From: Microthrixaceae bacterium
Lineage (GTDB): Bacteria; Actinomycetota; Acidimicrobiia; Acidimicrobiales; Acidimicrobilacustridaceae
Assembly (NCBI GenBank): GCA_023264915.1
Contig: JAHFUU010000005.1
Location: forward strand, 5,086-18,233
Reading direction: 5' to 3'
Length of the DNA: 13,148 nucleotides
The translations under genes and the position numbers were made by a program. Each line of letters begins with the position of its first letter. The first letter of the stretch is position 1. The notes below the pieces were generated by a model. The model worked only from the letters and a program-made list of their open reading frames with translations. It searched no databases and was not told where the DNA came from. This document shows, one piece after another, positions 6,253-13,148 of this stretch.

Positions 6253-6370
6253 GTGACCCCCGGGACAATGGGGTCTCGACCGCCCTCAGTGGCTGCTTGG
6301 CGGGTCACCCCAGCTGAGCGCCTCACACGTTGGTGAACCGGTACGGGGCAGCCCGACCCTGGAGCAGAGA

Positions 6371-7639
6371 TTGACCGAGAGCATCACCATCACCGACAAC
6401 CGGTCCGGTGAACAGATCGAGATCCCCATCGTCAACGGTGGGGTCGACGCCTCCGAGTGGGGCAAGCTCCTGCCCGGCGTGTGGTTCTATGACCCTTCCT
6501 TCGATCACACCGCCGCGGCCGCGAGTGCCATCACCGAGCTCGACGGCGAGAAGGGGATCCTGCGCTACCGCGGCTACCCCATCGAGCAGCTCGCCGAGCA
6601 GTCGACCTACCTGGAGGTCGCGTACCTGCTGATATTCGGAGAGCTGCCCGCACCGAACCAGTTCGAGGCCTGGGTCCATGACGTCACCTACCACACGTTC
6701 CTACATGAGAACGTGCGCAAGAAGTTCATGGATGGGTTCCACCACGACGCGCACCCGATGGGCGTCCTGGTGTCCACGATCGCCGCCCTTTCGACCTTCT
6801 ACAACGACGCCAAGAACATCGACGACCCAGCCGATCGCTACAAGCAGATCGTGCGCCTGATCGCCAAGATGCCGACCATGGCCGCCGGCGCGCACCGGCA
6901 CAGCGTCGGGATGCCCTTCGTGTACCCCGACAACAACCTCGACTTCGCATCCAACTTCCTCTCGATGATGTGGAAGGTCGCCGAGCCCCAGTACGAGCCC
7001 AACCCGGTGCTGAGCCGTGCGCTTGACGTGCTGTTCATTCTTCATGCCGACCACGAGCAGAACTGCTCGACCACAGCGATGCGGGTGGTGGCCAGCTCAC
7101 TCGCTGACCCTTACGTGTCAACTGCCGCGGCCGCCGCCGCGCTGTACGGGCCACGGCACGGAGGTGCCAACGAAGCCGTCGTGCGGATGCTGGGTGAGAT
7201 CGGCTCGATGGACGACGTCGGCGACTACATCAAGAGGGTCAAGGCCGGAGAGGTTCGCCTCCAGGGCTTCGGCCACCGCGTCTACCGCAACTATGACCCC
7301 AGGGCCACGATCATCAAGCAGACAGCCGACGAGGTCTTCGAGGTCACAGGCAAGAACCCCCTGCTTGACATCGCCCTCAAGCTCGAAGAGGTGGCCCTCG
7401 CCGACAACTACTTCACCAGCCGCAAGCTGTACCCGAACGTCGACTTCTACTCCGGGCTCATCTATCAGGCCATGGACTTCCCAATCGACATGTTCCCTGT
7501 CCTGTTCGCCATCCCGCGCACATCTGGGTGGCTGGCACACTGGGTCGAGTTGCTCGACCAGAACGCGCGCATAGCGCGTCCGCGCCAGCTATACGACGGG
7601 GTCCCTCAGCGCGACTACCAAGCCATCGACAAGCGCTGA
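6371..7639 (+). CDS. gltA: Citrate synthase, type II-like
   Basis: Condenses oxaloacetate and acetyl-CoA to citrate, the entry step of the TCA cycle, in the cytoplasm. The protein has 422 residues, a normal length for bacterial citrate synthases. Catalytic residues are in place: H263 in YGPRHGGANEAV, H302 in GFGHRVYRNYDPR and D358 in PNVDFYSG. Also present are HADHEQN (225-231), the N-terminal GILRYRGYPIEQLA (62-75) and the substrate arginines in IPRTSGW (R383) and ARPRQLY (R403). Two mild departures from common sequence are NCSTTAMR after HADHEQ, where NAST is more frequent, and QAMDFP where QAMGFP is usual. The start is TTG: GGAG at 6361-6364 is well spaced from it, and homology begins soon after. 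A candidate promoter lies at 6222-6252. A PhzF-family gene follows after 16 nt, probably in the same transcript. 2-Methylcitrate synthase is an alternative, but the longer N terminus and overall pattern favour true citrate synthase. Confidence 0.94.
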   Translation: MTESITITDNRSGEQIEIPIVNGGVDASEWGKLLPGVWFYDPSFDHTAAAASAITELDGEKGILRYRGYPIEQLAEQSTYLEVAYLLIFGELPAPNQFEAWVHDVTYHTFLHENVRKKFMDGFHHDAHPMGVLVSTIAALSTFYNDAKNIDDPADRYKQIVRLIAKMPTMAAGAHRHSVGMPFVYPDNNLDFASNFLSMMWKVAEPQYEPNPVLSRALDVLFILHADHEQNCSTTAMRVVASSLADPYVSTAAAAAALYGPRHGGANEAVVRMLGEIGSMDDVGDYIKRVKAGEVRLQGFGHRVYRNYDPRATIIKQTADEVFEVTGKNPLLDIALKLEEVALADNYFTSRKLYPNVDFYSGLIYQAMDFPIDMFPVLFAIPRTSGWLAHWVELLDQNARIARPRQLYDGVPQRDYQAIDKR

Positions 7640-7655
7640 GAGGCGGCCCAACCCC

Positions 7656-8492
7656 GTGACAATCGAGATAGTCCAAATCGACGCGTTCACCGCGGAGCCC
7701 TTCGGCGGCAACCCTGCGGGGGTCTGCGTGATGGCCGAACCAGGAGACGACGCCTGGATGCAAGCGGTCGCGTCGGAGCTGAACGTCCCAGAGACCGCCT
7801 TCTTGGTGCCGGTCCATGGCGGATGGGACATCCGTTGGTTCACTCCCGAGGTCGAGGTCGACCTGTGCGGCCACGCGACCCTGGCGGCGGCACACCACCT
7901 GGTCGAGCGGGGAGACCACCCTGGCGACTCCGAACCGATGCGGTTCTTCACCGCGAGCGGTGAGCTGCTCGCCAGGCAGACCCCTGACGGTTGGATCCAG
8001 ATCGACCTGCCGGCCACGCCACCAGAACCCGTCACCCCTCCCGGGGCGCTCCTCGACAGCCTGGGGCTTGCTGACGCAGTCGCCGTCGCCAAGAGCCGAC
8101 TCGACTACCTGATAGAGGTCCCGTCGCCGGAGATGCTGCGCGAGCTCCAACCGAACTACACGAACCTCGCCAACATCGGCACCCGGGGCGTGATGGTGAC
8201 CAGCGTCGGTGAAGGTCTCTATGACATCGTGTCGCGGTTCTTCGCTCCTTCAGTCGGCGTCGATGAGGATCCGGTGACCGGGTCGGCCCACTGCGCGCTG
8301 GGTCCCTACTGGGCAGAGAAGCTCAACAAGACCGAGCTGCTTGCCTACCAGGCATCGCGGCGAGGTGGGGTCCTGAGGGTCGCCGTGAAGGGTGACCGGG
8401 TCCTGTTGGGGGGCCAGGCGGTCACGGTGCTGCGAGGCACCCTCGATCCAATCGCCACCCCCGATCCCCAGCCCTCGTGGGCCCACGGCTAG
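7656..8492 (+). CDS. PhzF-family isomerase-like protein
   Basis: Member of the PhzF / diaminopimelate-epimerase-like fold family, 278 residues, the usual length. Both pseudo-symmetric halves are visible. The first has QIDAFTAEPFGGNPAGV (7-23), the catalytic-type glutamate in NVPETAF (E46) and VDLCGHATLAAAH (68-80). The second has VGVDEDPVTGSAHCALGPYW (200-219) with D205, G209 and S210. In phenazine producers PhzF isomerises a dihydro-hydroxyanthranilate, but no other phz gene lies here and most family members act elsewhere, so the substrate is unknown. The GTG start at 7656 has only a loosely spaced GAGAGG upstream, overlapping the citrate synthase stop. The 16-nt gap to gltA suggests one operon. 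No frameshift or missing key residue is seen. Confidence 0.9.
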   Translation: MTIEIVQIDAFTAEPFGGNPAGVCVMAEPGDDAWMQAVASELNVPETAFLVPVHGGWDIRWFTPEVEVDLCGHATLAAAHHLVERGDHPGDSEPMRFFTASGELLARQTPDGWIQIDLPATPPEPVTPPGALLDSLGLADAVAVAKSRLDYLIEVPSPEMLRELQPNYTNLANIGTRGVMVTSVGEGLYDIVSRFFAPSVGVDEDPVTGSAHCALGPYWAEKLNKTELLAYQASRRGGVLRVAVKGDRVLLGGQAVTVLRGTLDPIATPDPQPSWAHG

Positions 8493-8676
8493 CCGGGCTC
8501 TGCCCCAGCCCCGACGAGCCATGTGATCGGGATGGTCGGGATGCTCGACCCAGGATCGAAGATGCCAGGCAGCAGGTCTCGGGGTCACCACGCCTTCGGG
8601 CCTGCCCATGCCAGCTCAAGGTCACCCGCGACAGGCCGATAGTAGGCCGAACGAACTACTACCTGTACTCTGGGCC

Positions 8677-8685
8677 TGCTAGGGT
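8677..8685 (+). promoter_or_regulatory. Extended -10 promoter candidate of the J-domain gene
   Basis: TGC-TAGGGT fits the extended -10 form TGnTAnnnT. The gene start is 59 nt downstream, giving a leader of roughly 50 nt. No good -35 box is seen. TAGTAG (8640-8645) and CTACTA (8656-8661) form an inverted repeat near the -35 position and might be an operator. The rest of 8493-8744 shows no gene. Confidence 0.35.
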
Positions 8686-8744
8686 ACGAGAGTTCCTCAG
8701 ATTCGCAGGTCCCTGGGGACCGAGATTCCAACCGGGGTTGTGTC

Positions 8745-9278
8745 GTGGCGATTCGCTACTGGAAGCGCATGCGGGAGAAGTCGGTCGATGAGACCCCGGC
8801 TGCTGCCGCGACCGAACCTAACCCCTGGCAGGACCGCGACCCCGAGCCGATCATCGACCTGGTCGGTGGCCGTGGCCAGATCGCGACCGACGAGCGCGCG
8901 AACCAGTACAACGAGTGGGCCGAACGCATGCGGCAGAAGCGCCAGCGAAACCGCGACCTCATCAACGGCTCGAAGACCCAGACCGGTCGCAGCACCTACT
9001 GGACCGCCGACGCCCTCTTTGCCGACTCCAAGATGGTCGAGCAGGAGGAGCTGACCGAGCGGCCCAACCCCTGGCGGGCCCGCGAGCTGCTCTCAATGCT
9101 CGATCTCGATGCCAACGCCGAGGCGAGCGAGATCGGCGAGGCCTACCGCAAGCTCGCCAAGGCTCATCACCCTGACCGGTTCGTCACTGCCGATCCTGAG
9201 ACCCAGCAGTTCCATGCCGACAAGATGACCACCATCAACAAGGCATACAGGGCTCTCAAAGAGCTGCAACGCGTCTGA
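8745..9278 (+). CDS. J-domain (DnaJ-like) protein
   Basis: Protein of 177 residues with a C-terminal J domain (~106-176), the module that stimulates Hsp70 (DnaK) ATPase and recruits clients. The essential HPD tripeptide is at 142-144 within KLAKAHHPDRF, after helix II (EIGEAYRKLAKA). Helix IV follows as INKAYRALKEL. There is no Gly/Phe-rich region, zinc finger or DnaJ C-terminal domain, so it is a class C J protein. The N-terminal 105 residues are highly charged and match no family I know; WAERMRQKRQRNRDL (58-72) could form a basic helix. The tripeptide NPW occurs in similar settings twice: EPNPWQDRDPE (25-35) and RPNPWRARELL (107-116). No signal peptide or membrane segment. GTG start, supported by a candidate promoter upstream and no in-frame alternative nearby. 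The downstream gap to 9406 lies between convergent genes and holds no clear terminator. Confidence 0.85.
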   Translation: MAIRYWKRMREKSVDETPAAAATEPNPWQDRDPEPIIDLVGGRGQIATDERANQYNEWAERMRQKRQRNRDLINGSKTQTGRSTYWTADALFADSKMVEQEELTERPNPWRARELLSMLDLDANAEASEIGEAYRKLAKAHHPDRFVTADPETQQFHADKMTTINKAYRALKELQRV

Positions 9279-9406
9279 GTCGGGTAGCGACAAGACCTCG
9301 TCGAAGCGACCCTGCGCGAACGACCGACCACTGGGGTCAGATCACGTGAAGCCCAACTCGGCGCGCGGTCCGTTTGCGGCACCAGATGAGAGACGGAGCT
9401 GCGTGG

Positions 9407-12181
9407 TCAGCCCAGCCTTCGCACGGGCGGGCTCGGGTCCCAGCGGTAGGGAGCGATGCGAACCCTGGCATCGAGCAACGCGAGCCCCTCAGCGGTGATG
9501 CTGAGGGGGTTCATGACCACGTCGGCCAGCTCGGGGATCGTGTCCACCACCAGTGACAGTCGTAGCAGCAGGGAACCAAGCTCGTCTCTGGCACAGGCCC
9601 CAGCGGGCAGAGTCCTCAGGACCGGGGCGAACGGCGACGCATCGACCAGGTGCTGAGCGTCCAGATCACTCAGAGGCAGGACGCGCACTGCCACCTCGGC
9701 GGCCGCATCCTTGGCTTGGCCCCCCAGGCCAACGGTCACCACACCACCCACCGACGCGTGCTGGTGGACGCTGACCTGCACCTCGACACCAGACACCATT
9801 GCCTGCACCATGGCTGGCTCGAAGGCCTGACCGAACCTGGCCGACATCTGCCCGAAGGCCTTCTCGAGTTCGTCGCGGTCGCCTATCGACAGGGCTGCCC
9901 CGCCTTCTCGGCCTGCTCGCAGGGTCATGAGGCCAGTGGCCTTGAGCGCGACCGGGTACCCGATCTCACCGGCTGCCCGGGCCGCCTGCCCGACGGTCTC
10001 GACGAAACAGGCCTGGTGCAGTGGCACGCCGATCGAATCGAGAAGCGACTTGGTCTGGTGCGGTGCCAGCCAACCGTCAGCAGCTCCCTCAGCCGGAAGG
10101 GATCCGATGACGATCGCACGCGCACGCTCGACGTCGAGCGACTCGAAGTCCTCAGGCGACGGGTAGGTGCCTTCGGGCTGGCGGCGCCAGTCGCCATATG
10201 AGGCCGCGGCCGCGAGGGTTCGCACGGCCTCGGCCGGGAACTCGAAGAGCGGGATGTCCCGCGCGCCCGCGACCAGCGGGCGCCCGAGGTCAGCGCCCAG
10301 GAAGCTGGCCACGATCGGGGTCGTCCCGCCACGAGAAGCTGCCAGACCGATCGAGTGGGCGACCTCGGTCGGATCCTGGGGGAACGAGGGCGCGTAGATG
10401 ACGATGACCGCATCGACCCCGTCGTCCTGGAGCACGGCCGCGAGCGCGTGCTCATACAGCGCAGCTGTGGCCGCGTAGGTGAGATCCACGGGGTTCTGCC
10501 TCGACGCGCCCGAAGGCGCCTCGGCGGCCGAGATCAGCCCGCACGTCTGCTCGCTGAGCACAGCTAGGTCAAGACCCGCCCCCGCGCACGCGTCGACGGT
10601 CAGGGCCAGGGCCCCGTGCGAGTTCGAGATGATCGCGACGCGACGGCCGGCAGGGACTGGTTGGTGAGCGAGCAGCTTGCCCACGTCGAACAGCTCCGCG
10701 GGCGACTCGACGCGGATCACCCCGCATTGTTGGAGCAACGCGTCCGTCGTCGCCTCGGCCGGCCAAGCCGTGAGCTTGCCGTCTCGGCCCGCGCCGACCT
10801 GGATGCGTGCGTTGCCGCTCTTGACTGCCACTATCGGCTTGGTCCGACCGATCCTGCGAGCGAGCCGCGTGAACTTGCGCGGGTTGCCGAAGGACTCGAG
10901 GTACAGGGCGATCACCGAAGTCAGCGGGTCGTCCTCCCAGTACTGGAGCAGGTCGTTGCCACTCACGTCGACCTTGGAACCGACATCGACGAACGACGAG
11001 ATCCCGAGCCCGACACGGCGAGCGTGATCGAGGGCTGCAACACCGAGGGTGCCGGACTGGGTCAAGAAGCCGACGCTGCCAGGAGGCACGCGGACGTCTG
11101 CGAACGTGGCGTGCAATGACACCTCAGGGGCAGTGTTGATCAGGCCGAGTGACTCGGGGCCGATCACACGCATCCCGAATCGCCGGGCGCGCTCGACGAT
11201 GAGGCGCATGCCCGTGTCGCCGTAGGGGCCGAACGAGCCGAACCCGGCGCTGATCACCACGAGCCCGTCGACACCCTTGCGCCCGCAATCCTCGACGACT
11301 CCGAGCACCGCCGTGGCCGGCACGGCGACCACTGCCAGGTGGACGTCGTCGTCGATGTCAAGCACCGAGGGGTAGCTCCGAACCCCTGCAACCGGCTCGC
11401 CTGAGGGATTGACGGGGTACACGGTGCCCGGGAAGTCGTGGGCCAGCAGGTTGCGGAGCAACTCGTTGCCCACGGTGCCACGTGACCGGCTGGCACCGAT
11501 GATGGCCACCGAGGAAGGCGCGAGAAGCCTCGCTATCGACCTGGCCTCCGCCCGCCGGGCACGCTCCTCGATGGCCTCGACGGCCTCCGCGCTCGGATCG
11601 AGCCCGAAGGAGACCTCGATGAGCCCGTCGGCGAACTCGCTGGTGGTCTTGAACCCTGCCGATTGCAGGACCGAGATCATCCTGCGGTTGGAAGGCATCA
11701 CCACCGCAGTCAGCCCTGACATGCCGTTCTCGCGCGCTGCGACCAGCAAGAACTCGAGCATCACAGTCGCGATGCCCCGGCCTTGTTGCTGCTCGTCGAC
11801 TATGAAGGCAAGCTCGGCCTCGCGGCGGAATCGCGACCGGTCATAGGAGGCCATCGCGATGATCTCGTCGCCCAGCAGGGCGACCAGAGCCATCCGGTCC
11901 GTGTAGTCGACGTTGGTGAACCGCTCGAGGTCGCGCGGGGTCAGGCGTGGCCGCGGGCTGAAGAACCGGAAGTAGATGCTCTCTGAGGACTGGCGATCAT
12001 GGAACGCTGCAAGGCGCGCCGAGTCCTCTGGCCGGATCGGGCGGATGTGGGCCGTGCCACCGTCGGCGAGGACCACGTCGGACTCCCAGCGAGCGGGGTA
12101 GCCCGGCGGCAGGGTGCTCTTCGAGTGCATGCCGGCATGGGTGCCGTTGCGTTCCGCGTTCTCGACGCCATCGGCCACCAC
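9407..12181 (-). CDS. GNAT / NDP-forming acyl-CoA synthetase-like fusion, probable protein lysine acetyltransferase
   Basis: Cytoplasmic protein of 924 residues with at least four modules. Residues ~40-195 are a GNAT domain; EAELAFIVDEQQQGRGIA (121-138) holds the acetyl-CoA pyrophosphate loop QQQGRG. Residues ~215-345 are a CoA-binding Rossmann domain (SSVAIIGASRSRGTVGNE, VYPVNP). Residues ~365-660 are the succinyl-CoA ligase-like flavodoxin domains (FLTQSGTLG, VDVGSKVDVSGND). Residues ~700-910 are an ATP-grasp-like domain (GYPVALKATG with K747). This is the Pat family, where GNAT is fused to a mostly inactive acyl-CoA synthetase that probably senses ligands; known members acetylate and silence AMP-forming acyl-CoA synthetases. 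GNAT is N-terminal here, opposite to E. coli PatZ. Where active synthetases have SHTG with the phosphohistidine, this protein reads GRDG (465-468), so ligase chemistry is unlikely. The first possible start is GTG 12181, with an in-frame TAG just upstream and a TAnnnT box 6 nt before it; ATG 12130 would remove 17 residues. Its protein target is not shown by context. Confidence 0.88.
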   Translation of the reverse strand: MVADGVENAERNGTHAGMHSKSTLPPGYPARWESDVVLADGGTAHIRPIRPEDSARLAAFHDRQSSESIYFRFFSPRPRLTPRDLERFTNVDYTDRMALVALLGDEIIAMASYDRSRFRREAELAFIVDEQQQGRGIATVMLEFLLVAARENGMSGLTAVVMPSNRRMISVLQSAGFKTTSEFADGLIEVSFGLDPSAEAVEAIEERARRAEARSIARLLAPSSVAIIGASRSRGTVGNELLRNLLAHDFPGTVYPVNPSGEPVAGVRSYPSVLDIDDDVHLAVVAVPATAVLGVVEDCGRKGVDGLVVISAGFGSFGPYGDTGMRLIVERARRFGMRVIGPESLGLINTAPEVSLHATFADVRVPPGSVGFLTQSGTLGVAALDHARRVGLGISSFVDVGSKVDVSGNDLLQYWEDDPLTSVIALYLESFGNPRKFTRLARRIGRTKPIVAVKSGNARIQVGAGRDGKLTAWPAEATTDALLQQCGVIRVESPAELFDVGKLLAHQPVPAGRRVAIISNSHGALALTVDACAGAGLDLAVLSEQTCGLISAAEAPSGASRQNPVDLTYAATAALYEHALAAVLQDDGVDAVIVIYAPSFPQDPTEVAHSIGLAASRGGTTPIVASFLGADLGRPLVAGARDIPLFEFPAEAVRTLAAAASYGDWRRQPEGTYPSPEDFESLDVERARAIVIGSLPAEGAADGWLAPHQTKSLLDSIGVPLHQACFVETVGQAARAAGEIGYPVALKATGLMTLRAGREGGAALSIGDRDELEKAFGQMSARFGQAFEPAMVQAMVSGVEVQVSVHQHASVGGVVTVGLGGQAKDAAAEVAVRVLPLSDLDAQHLVDASPFAPVLRTLPAGACARDELGSLLLRLSLVVDTIPELADVVMNPLSITAEGLALLDARVRIAPYRWDPSPPVRRLG

Positions 12182-12187
12182 CGCGTC

Positions 12188-12193
12188 AGACTA
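12188..12193 (-). promoter_or_regulatory. Putative -10 box (TAGTCT) of the acetyltransferase gene, leaderless start
   Basis: On the minus strand TAGTCT is followed by six bases and then GTG at 12181, so transcription would begin at the start codon. No Shine-Dalgarno sequence is present. The 111-base divergent gap to the hydrolase gene would hold both promoters; I see no -35 box for either. Confidence 0.4.
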
Positions 12194-12292
12194 CAGACCC
12201 GGCGAGCCACGCCTGCCGGTAGCCACTGGGCCGCGGTGGTCAGCCCGCCCGGTCCCGCCCAGATGACCGACGATCGTGACGACGGAGGACCG

Positions 12293-13148
12293 ATGACAGA
12301 ACCGATGAGCGTTGCCCACCGCATCGACGGCACGTTCACCCAAGCCGACATCGACCAGACGCGGAACTTGAACTCGTTGATCGCCGCCTACACCGCAACC
12401 ATGCCGTCCTTCTCCACGACAGAGGGCCTCGCCGAGTTGCGCACCCGGCCGAGTGAGCTCCAGGGCCCGCCGGTCCGCGGGGTCATCACGAGGGAGGTGC
12501 CCGGACCGGACGGACCGATCGCGATACGCCAGATCGAGCCGCCGAACCAGCCTCGCGCGGTCCACCTGGACCTTCACGGCGGCGGCTGGTGCATCGGTGA
12601 GGCCACTGCCAACGACTCGAGGAACGAGCAGCTCAGCCATGAGATCGACGTGGTCGTCGTGAGCGCGGACTACCGGCTGGCGCCCGAGCATCCCTTCCCC
12701 GCTGCGCCAGATGACGCGGAGGCCGTGGCCAGCTGGCTGCTCGATGAGTCGCGCGCGCTCTGGGGCACGGAGCGGTTGACCATAGGTGGTGGTTCGGCCG
12801 GCGCTCACCTCAGCGCGCTGACCCTGGTTCGGCTTCGCGATCTTCACGGCACCGAGGCGACTGACCGCTTCGCTGCCGCGGTCCTCGACGCCGGCGCCTT
12901 CGACTTGAGCCTGACACCAAGCGCGCGGGCAAGCGACGAGGCACTGGTGATACCCCGCGACGTGCTCGACGCATGCATCAGGTACTTCGTTCCCGGCCGT
13001 GAGCCCGAGTCGCTGCGCGACCCGGCACTGTCACCCCTGTTCGCAGATCTCTCCGGCCTTCCGCCCGCGCTGTTCCTGGTCGGCGAGCTCGATCCGCTAC
13101 TGGATGACTCGTTGTTCATGGCTGCCCGTTGGCAGGCGGCTGGCAACC
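12293..13148 (+). CDS. HSL-type alpha/beta hydrolase (esterase/lipase; partial, 3' end outside window)
   Basis: Carboxylester hydrolase of the hormone-sensitive-lipase group (alpha/beta hydrolase fold 3). The visible 285 codons contain the oxyanion motif HGGGW (95-99), the family stretch VVVSADYRLAPEHPFPAAPDD (seen at ~121-141, core DYRLAPEHPFPAAPDD), the nucleophile elbow GGGSAGAH (S168) and the acid in GELDPLLDD (D267). The catalytic histidine is expected just past the right edge. No signal peptide: the N terminus is polar (MTEPMSVAHRIDGTF), so it is likely cytoplasmic. The start at ATG 12293 is supported by GGAGG at 12284-12288, four bases before it; ATG 12305 is a weaker alternative. It is divergent from the acetyltransferase gene. 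Substrate could be a short-chain ester or xenobiotic; nothing here decides it. Confidence 0.88.
   Translation, partial: MTEPMSVAHRIDGTFTQADIDQTRNLNSLIAAYTATMPSFSTTEGLAELRTRPSELQGPPVRGVITREVPGPDGPIAIRQIEPPNQPRAVHLDLHGGGWCIGEATANDSRNEQLSHEIDVVVVSADYRLAPEHPFPAAPDDAEAVASWLLDESRALWGTERLTIGGGSAGAHLSALTLVRLRDLHGTEATDRFAAAVLDAGAFDLSLTPSARASDEALVIPRDVLDACIRYFVPGREPESLRDPALSPLFADLSGLPPALFLVGELDPLLDDSLFMAARWQAAGN

Larger units (their letters stand above)
5656..6370. other. 715-base gap without an intact gene
   Basis: Between the GH5 stop and the citrate synthase start I see no complete gene. The gap holds, in order, a GGGGACAG-type repeat, a bulged stem-loop, a longer inverted repeat, the minus-strand tail of an acyl-CoA dehydrogenase, a second GGGGACAG-type repeat and a candidate promoter for citrate synthase. 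Long open frames on the plus strand (for example from 5692 or 5787) read through the antisense of the dehydrogenase remnant and have low-complexity Pro/Arg/Ala composition, so I treat them as chance. Confidence 0.7.

Noticed and set aside
5787..6317. Plus-strand frame of 176 codons in the same gap
   Set aside because: Overlaps the remnant antisense, has no ribosome binding site or recognisable domain, and crosses both repeats and the gltA promoter candidate.
7656..8492. Phenazine biosynthesis cluster suggested by the PhzF-like gene
   Set aside because: No phzA, B, C, D, E or G homologue is present in the window, and PhzF-fold proteins are widespread outside phenazine pathways.
9279..9406. 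Bidirectional terminator between the convergent J-domain and acetyltransferase genes
   Set aside because: The only pairing I find, GGGT-GAC with GTC-ACCC around 9282-9313, is interrupted and lacks a T run on either strand.
1..13148. CRISPR array, toxin-antitoxin pair, phage or defence island
   Set aside because: No regularly spaced repeats and no cas, nuclease, integrase, toxin or restriction-type motifs were seen on either strand; the genes are ordinary metabolic and regulatory families.

Overview
This is a GC-rich window with GTG and TTG starts next to ATG, mostly tight gene spacing and several starts without a Shine-Dalgarno sequence. It looks like chromosomal sequence from an actinobacterium. 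The HAD-PlsC fusion lipid enzyme, the Thr-rich TTTTVP tail on the secreted glycosidase and the GNAT plus NDP-forming acyl-CoA synthetase fusion make Acidimicrobiia my best guess. That placement is an inference from protein style, not from a marker gene. I see no phage, integrase, intact insertion sequence, CRISPR array, tRNA or rRNA.

Layout. (1) 1-1159, minus: 5' part of a HAD phosphatase/1-acylglycerol-3-phosphate acyltransferase fusion that runs off the left edge. (2) 1160-1409: divergent intergenic DNA with two strong stem-loops that share an AGAGCC/GGCTCT core. (3) 1410-3757, plus: a LysR-type regulator overlapping by 4 nt a short acyl-CoA carboxylase carboxyltransferase subunit. (4) 3865-5655, plus: a secreted or membrane-anchored GH5 endoglycoceramidase-like hydrolase. 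(5) 5656-6370: a 715-base gap holding the last ~58 codons of an acyl-CoA dehydrogenase on the minus strand, with imperfect copies of a GGGGACAG repeat on both sides, then the probable promoter of the next gene. (6) 6371-8492, plus: citrate synthase (gltA) followed after 16 nt by a PhzF-family protein. (7) 8745-9278, plus: a small protein with a C-terminal J domain. (8) 9407-12181, minus: a 924-residue GNAT/NDP-forming acyl-CoA synthetase-like protein, probably a protein lysine acetyltransferase. (9) 12293 to the right edge, plus: an HSL-type alpha/beta hydrolase, divergent from the acetyltransferase.

Working together. Most genes concern acyl-CoA and lipid metabolism: phospholipid acylation, acyl-CoA carboxylation, entry of acetyl-CoA into the TCA cycle, a probable acetyl-CoA-dependent regulator and a lipid or ester hydrolase. 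The genes lie in several short transcription units, so this is a shared theme and not evidence for one system.

I found no convincing undescribed multi-gene system. The points most worth a second look are the acyl-CoA dehydrogenase remnant with its GGGGACAG repeats, the loss of the phosphohistidine motif in the acetyltransferase's synthetase-like part, three TAnnnT-to-start arrangements that suggest leaderless mRNAs, the alternative-pairing stem-loops upstream of the LysR gene, and a small palindromic element flanked by 9-bp direct repeats.
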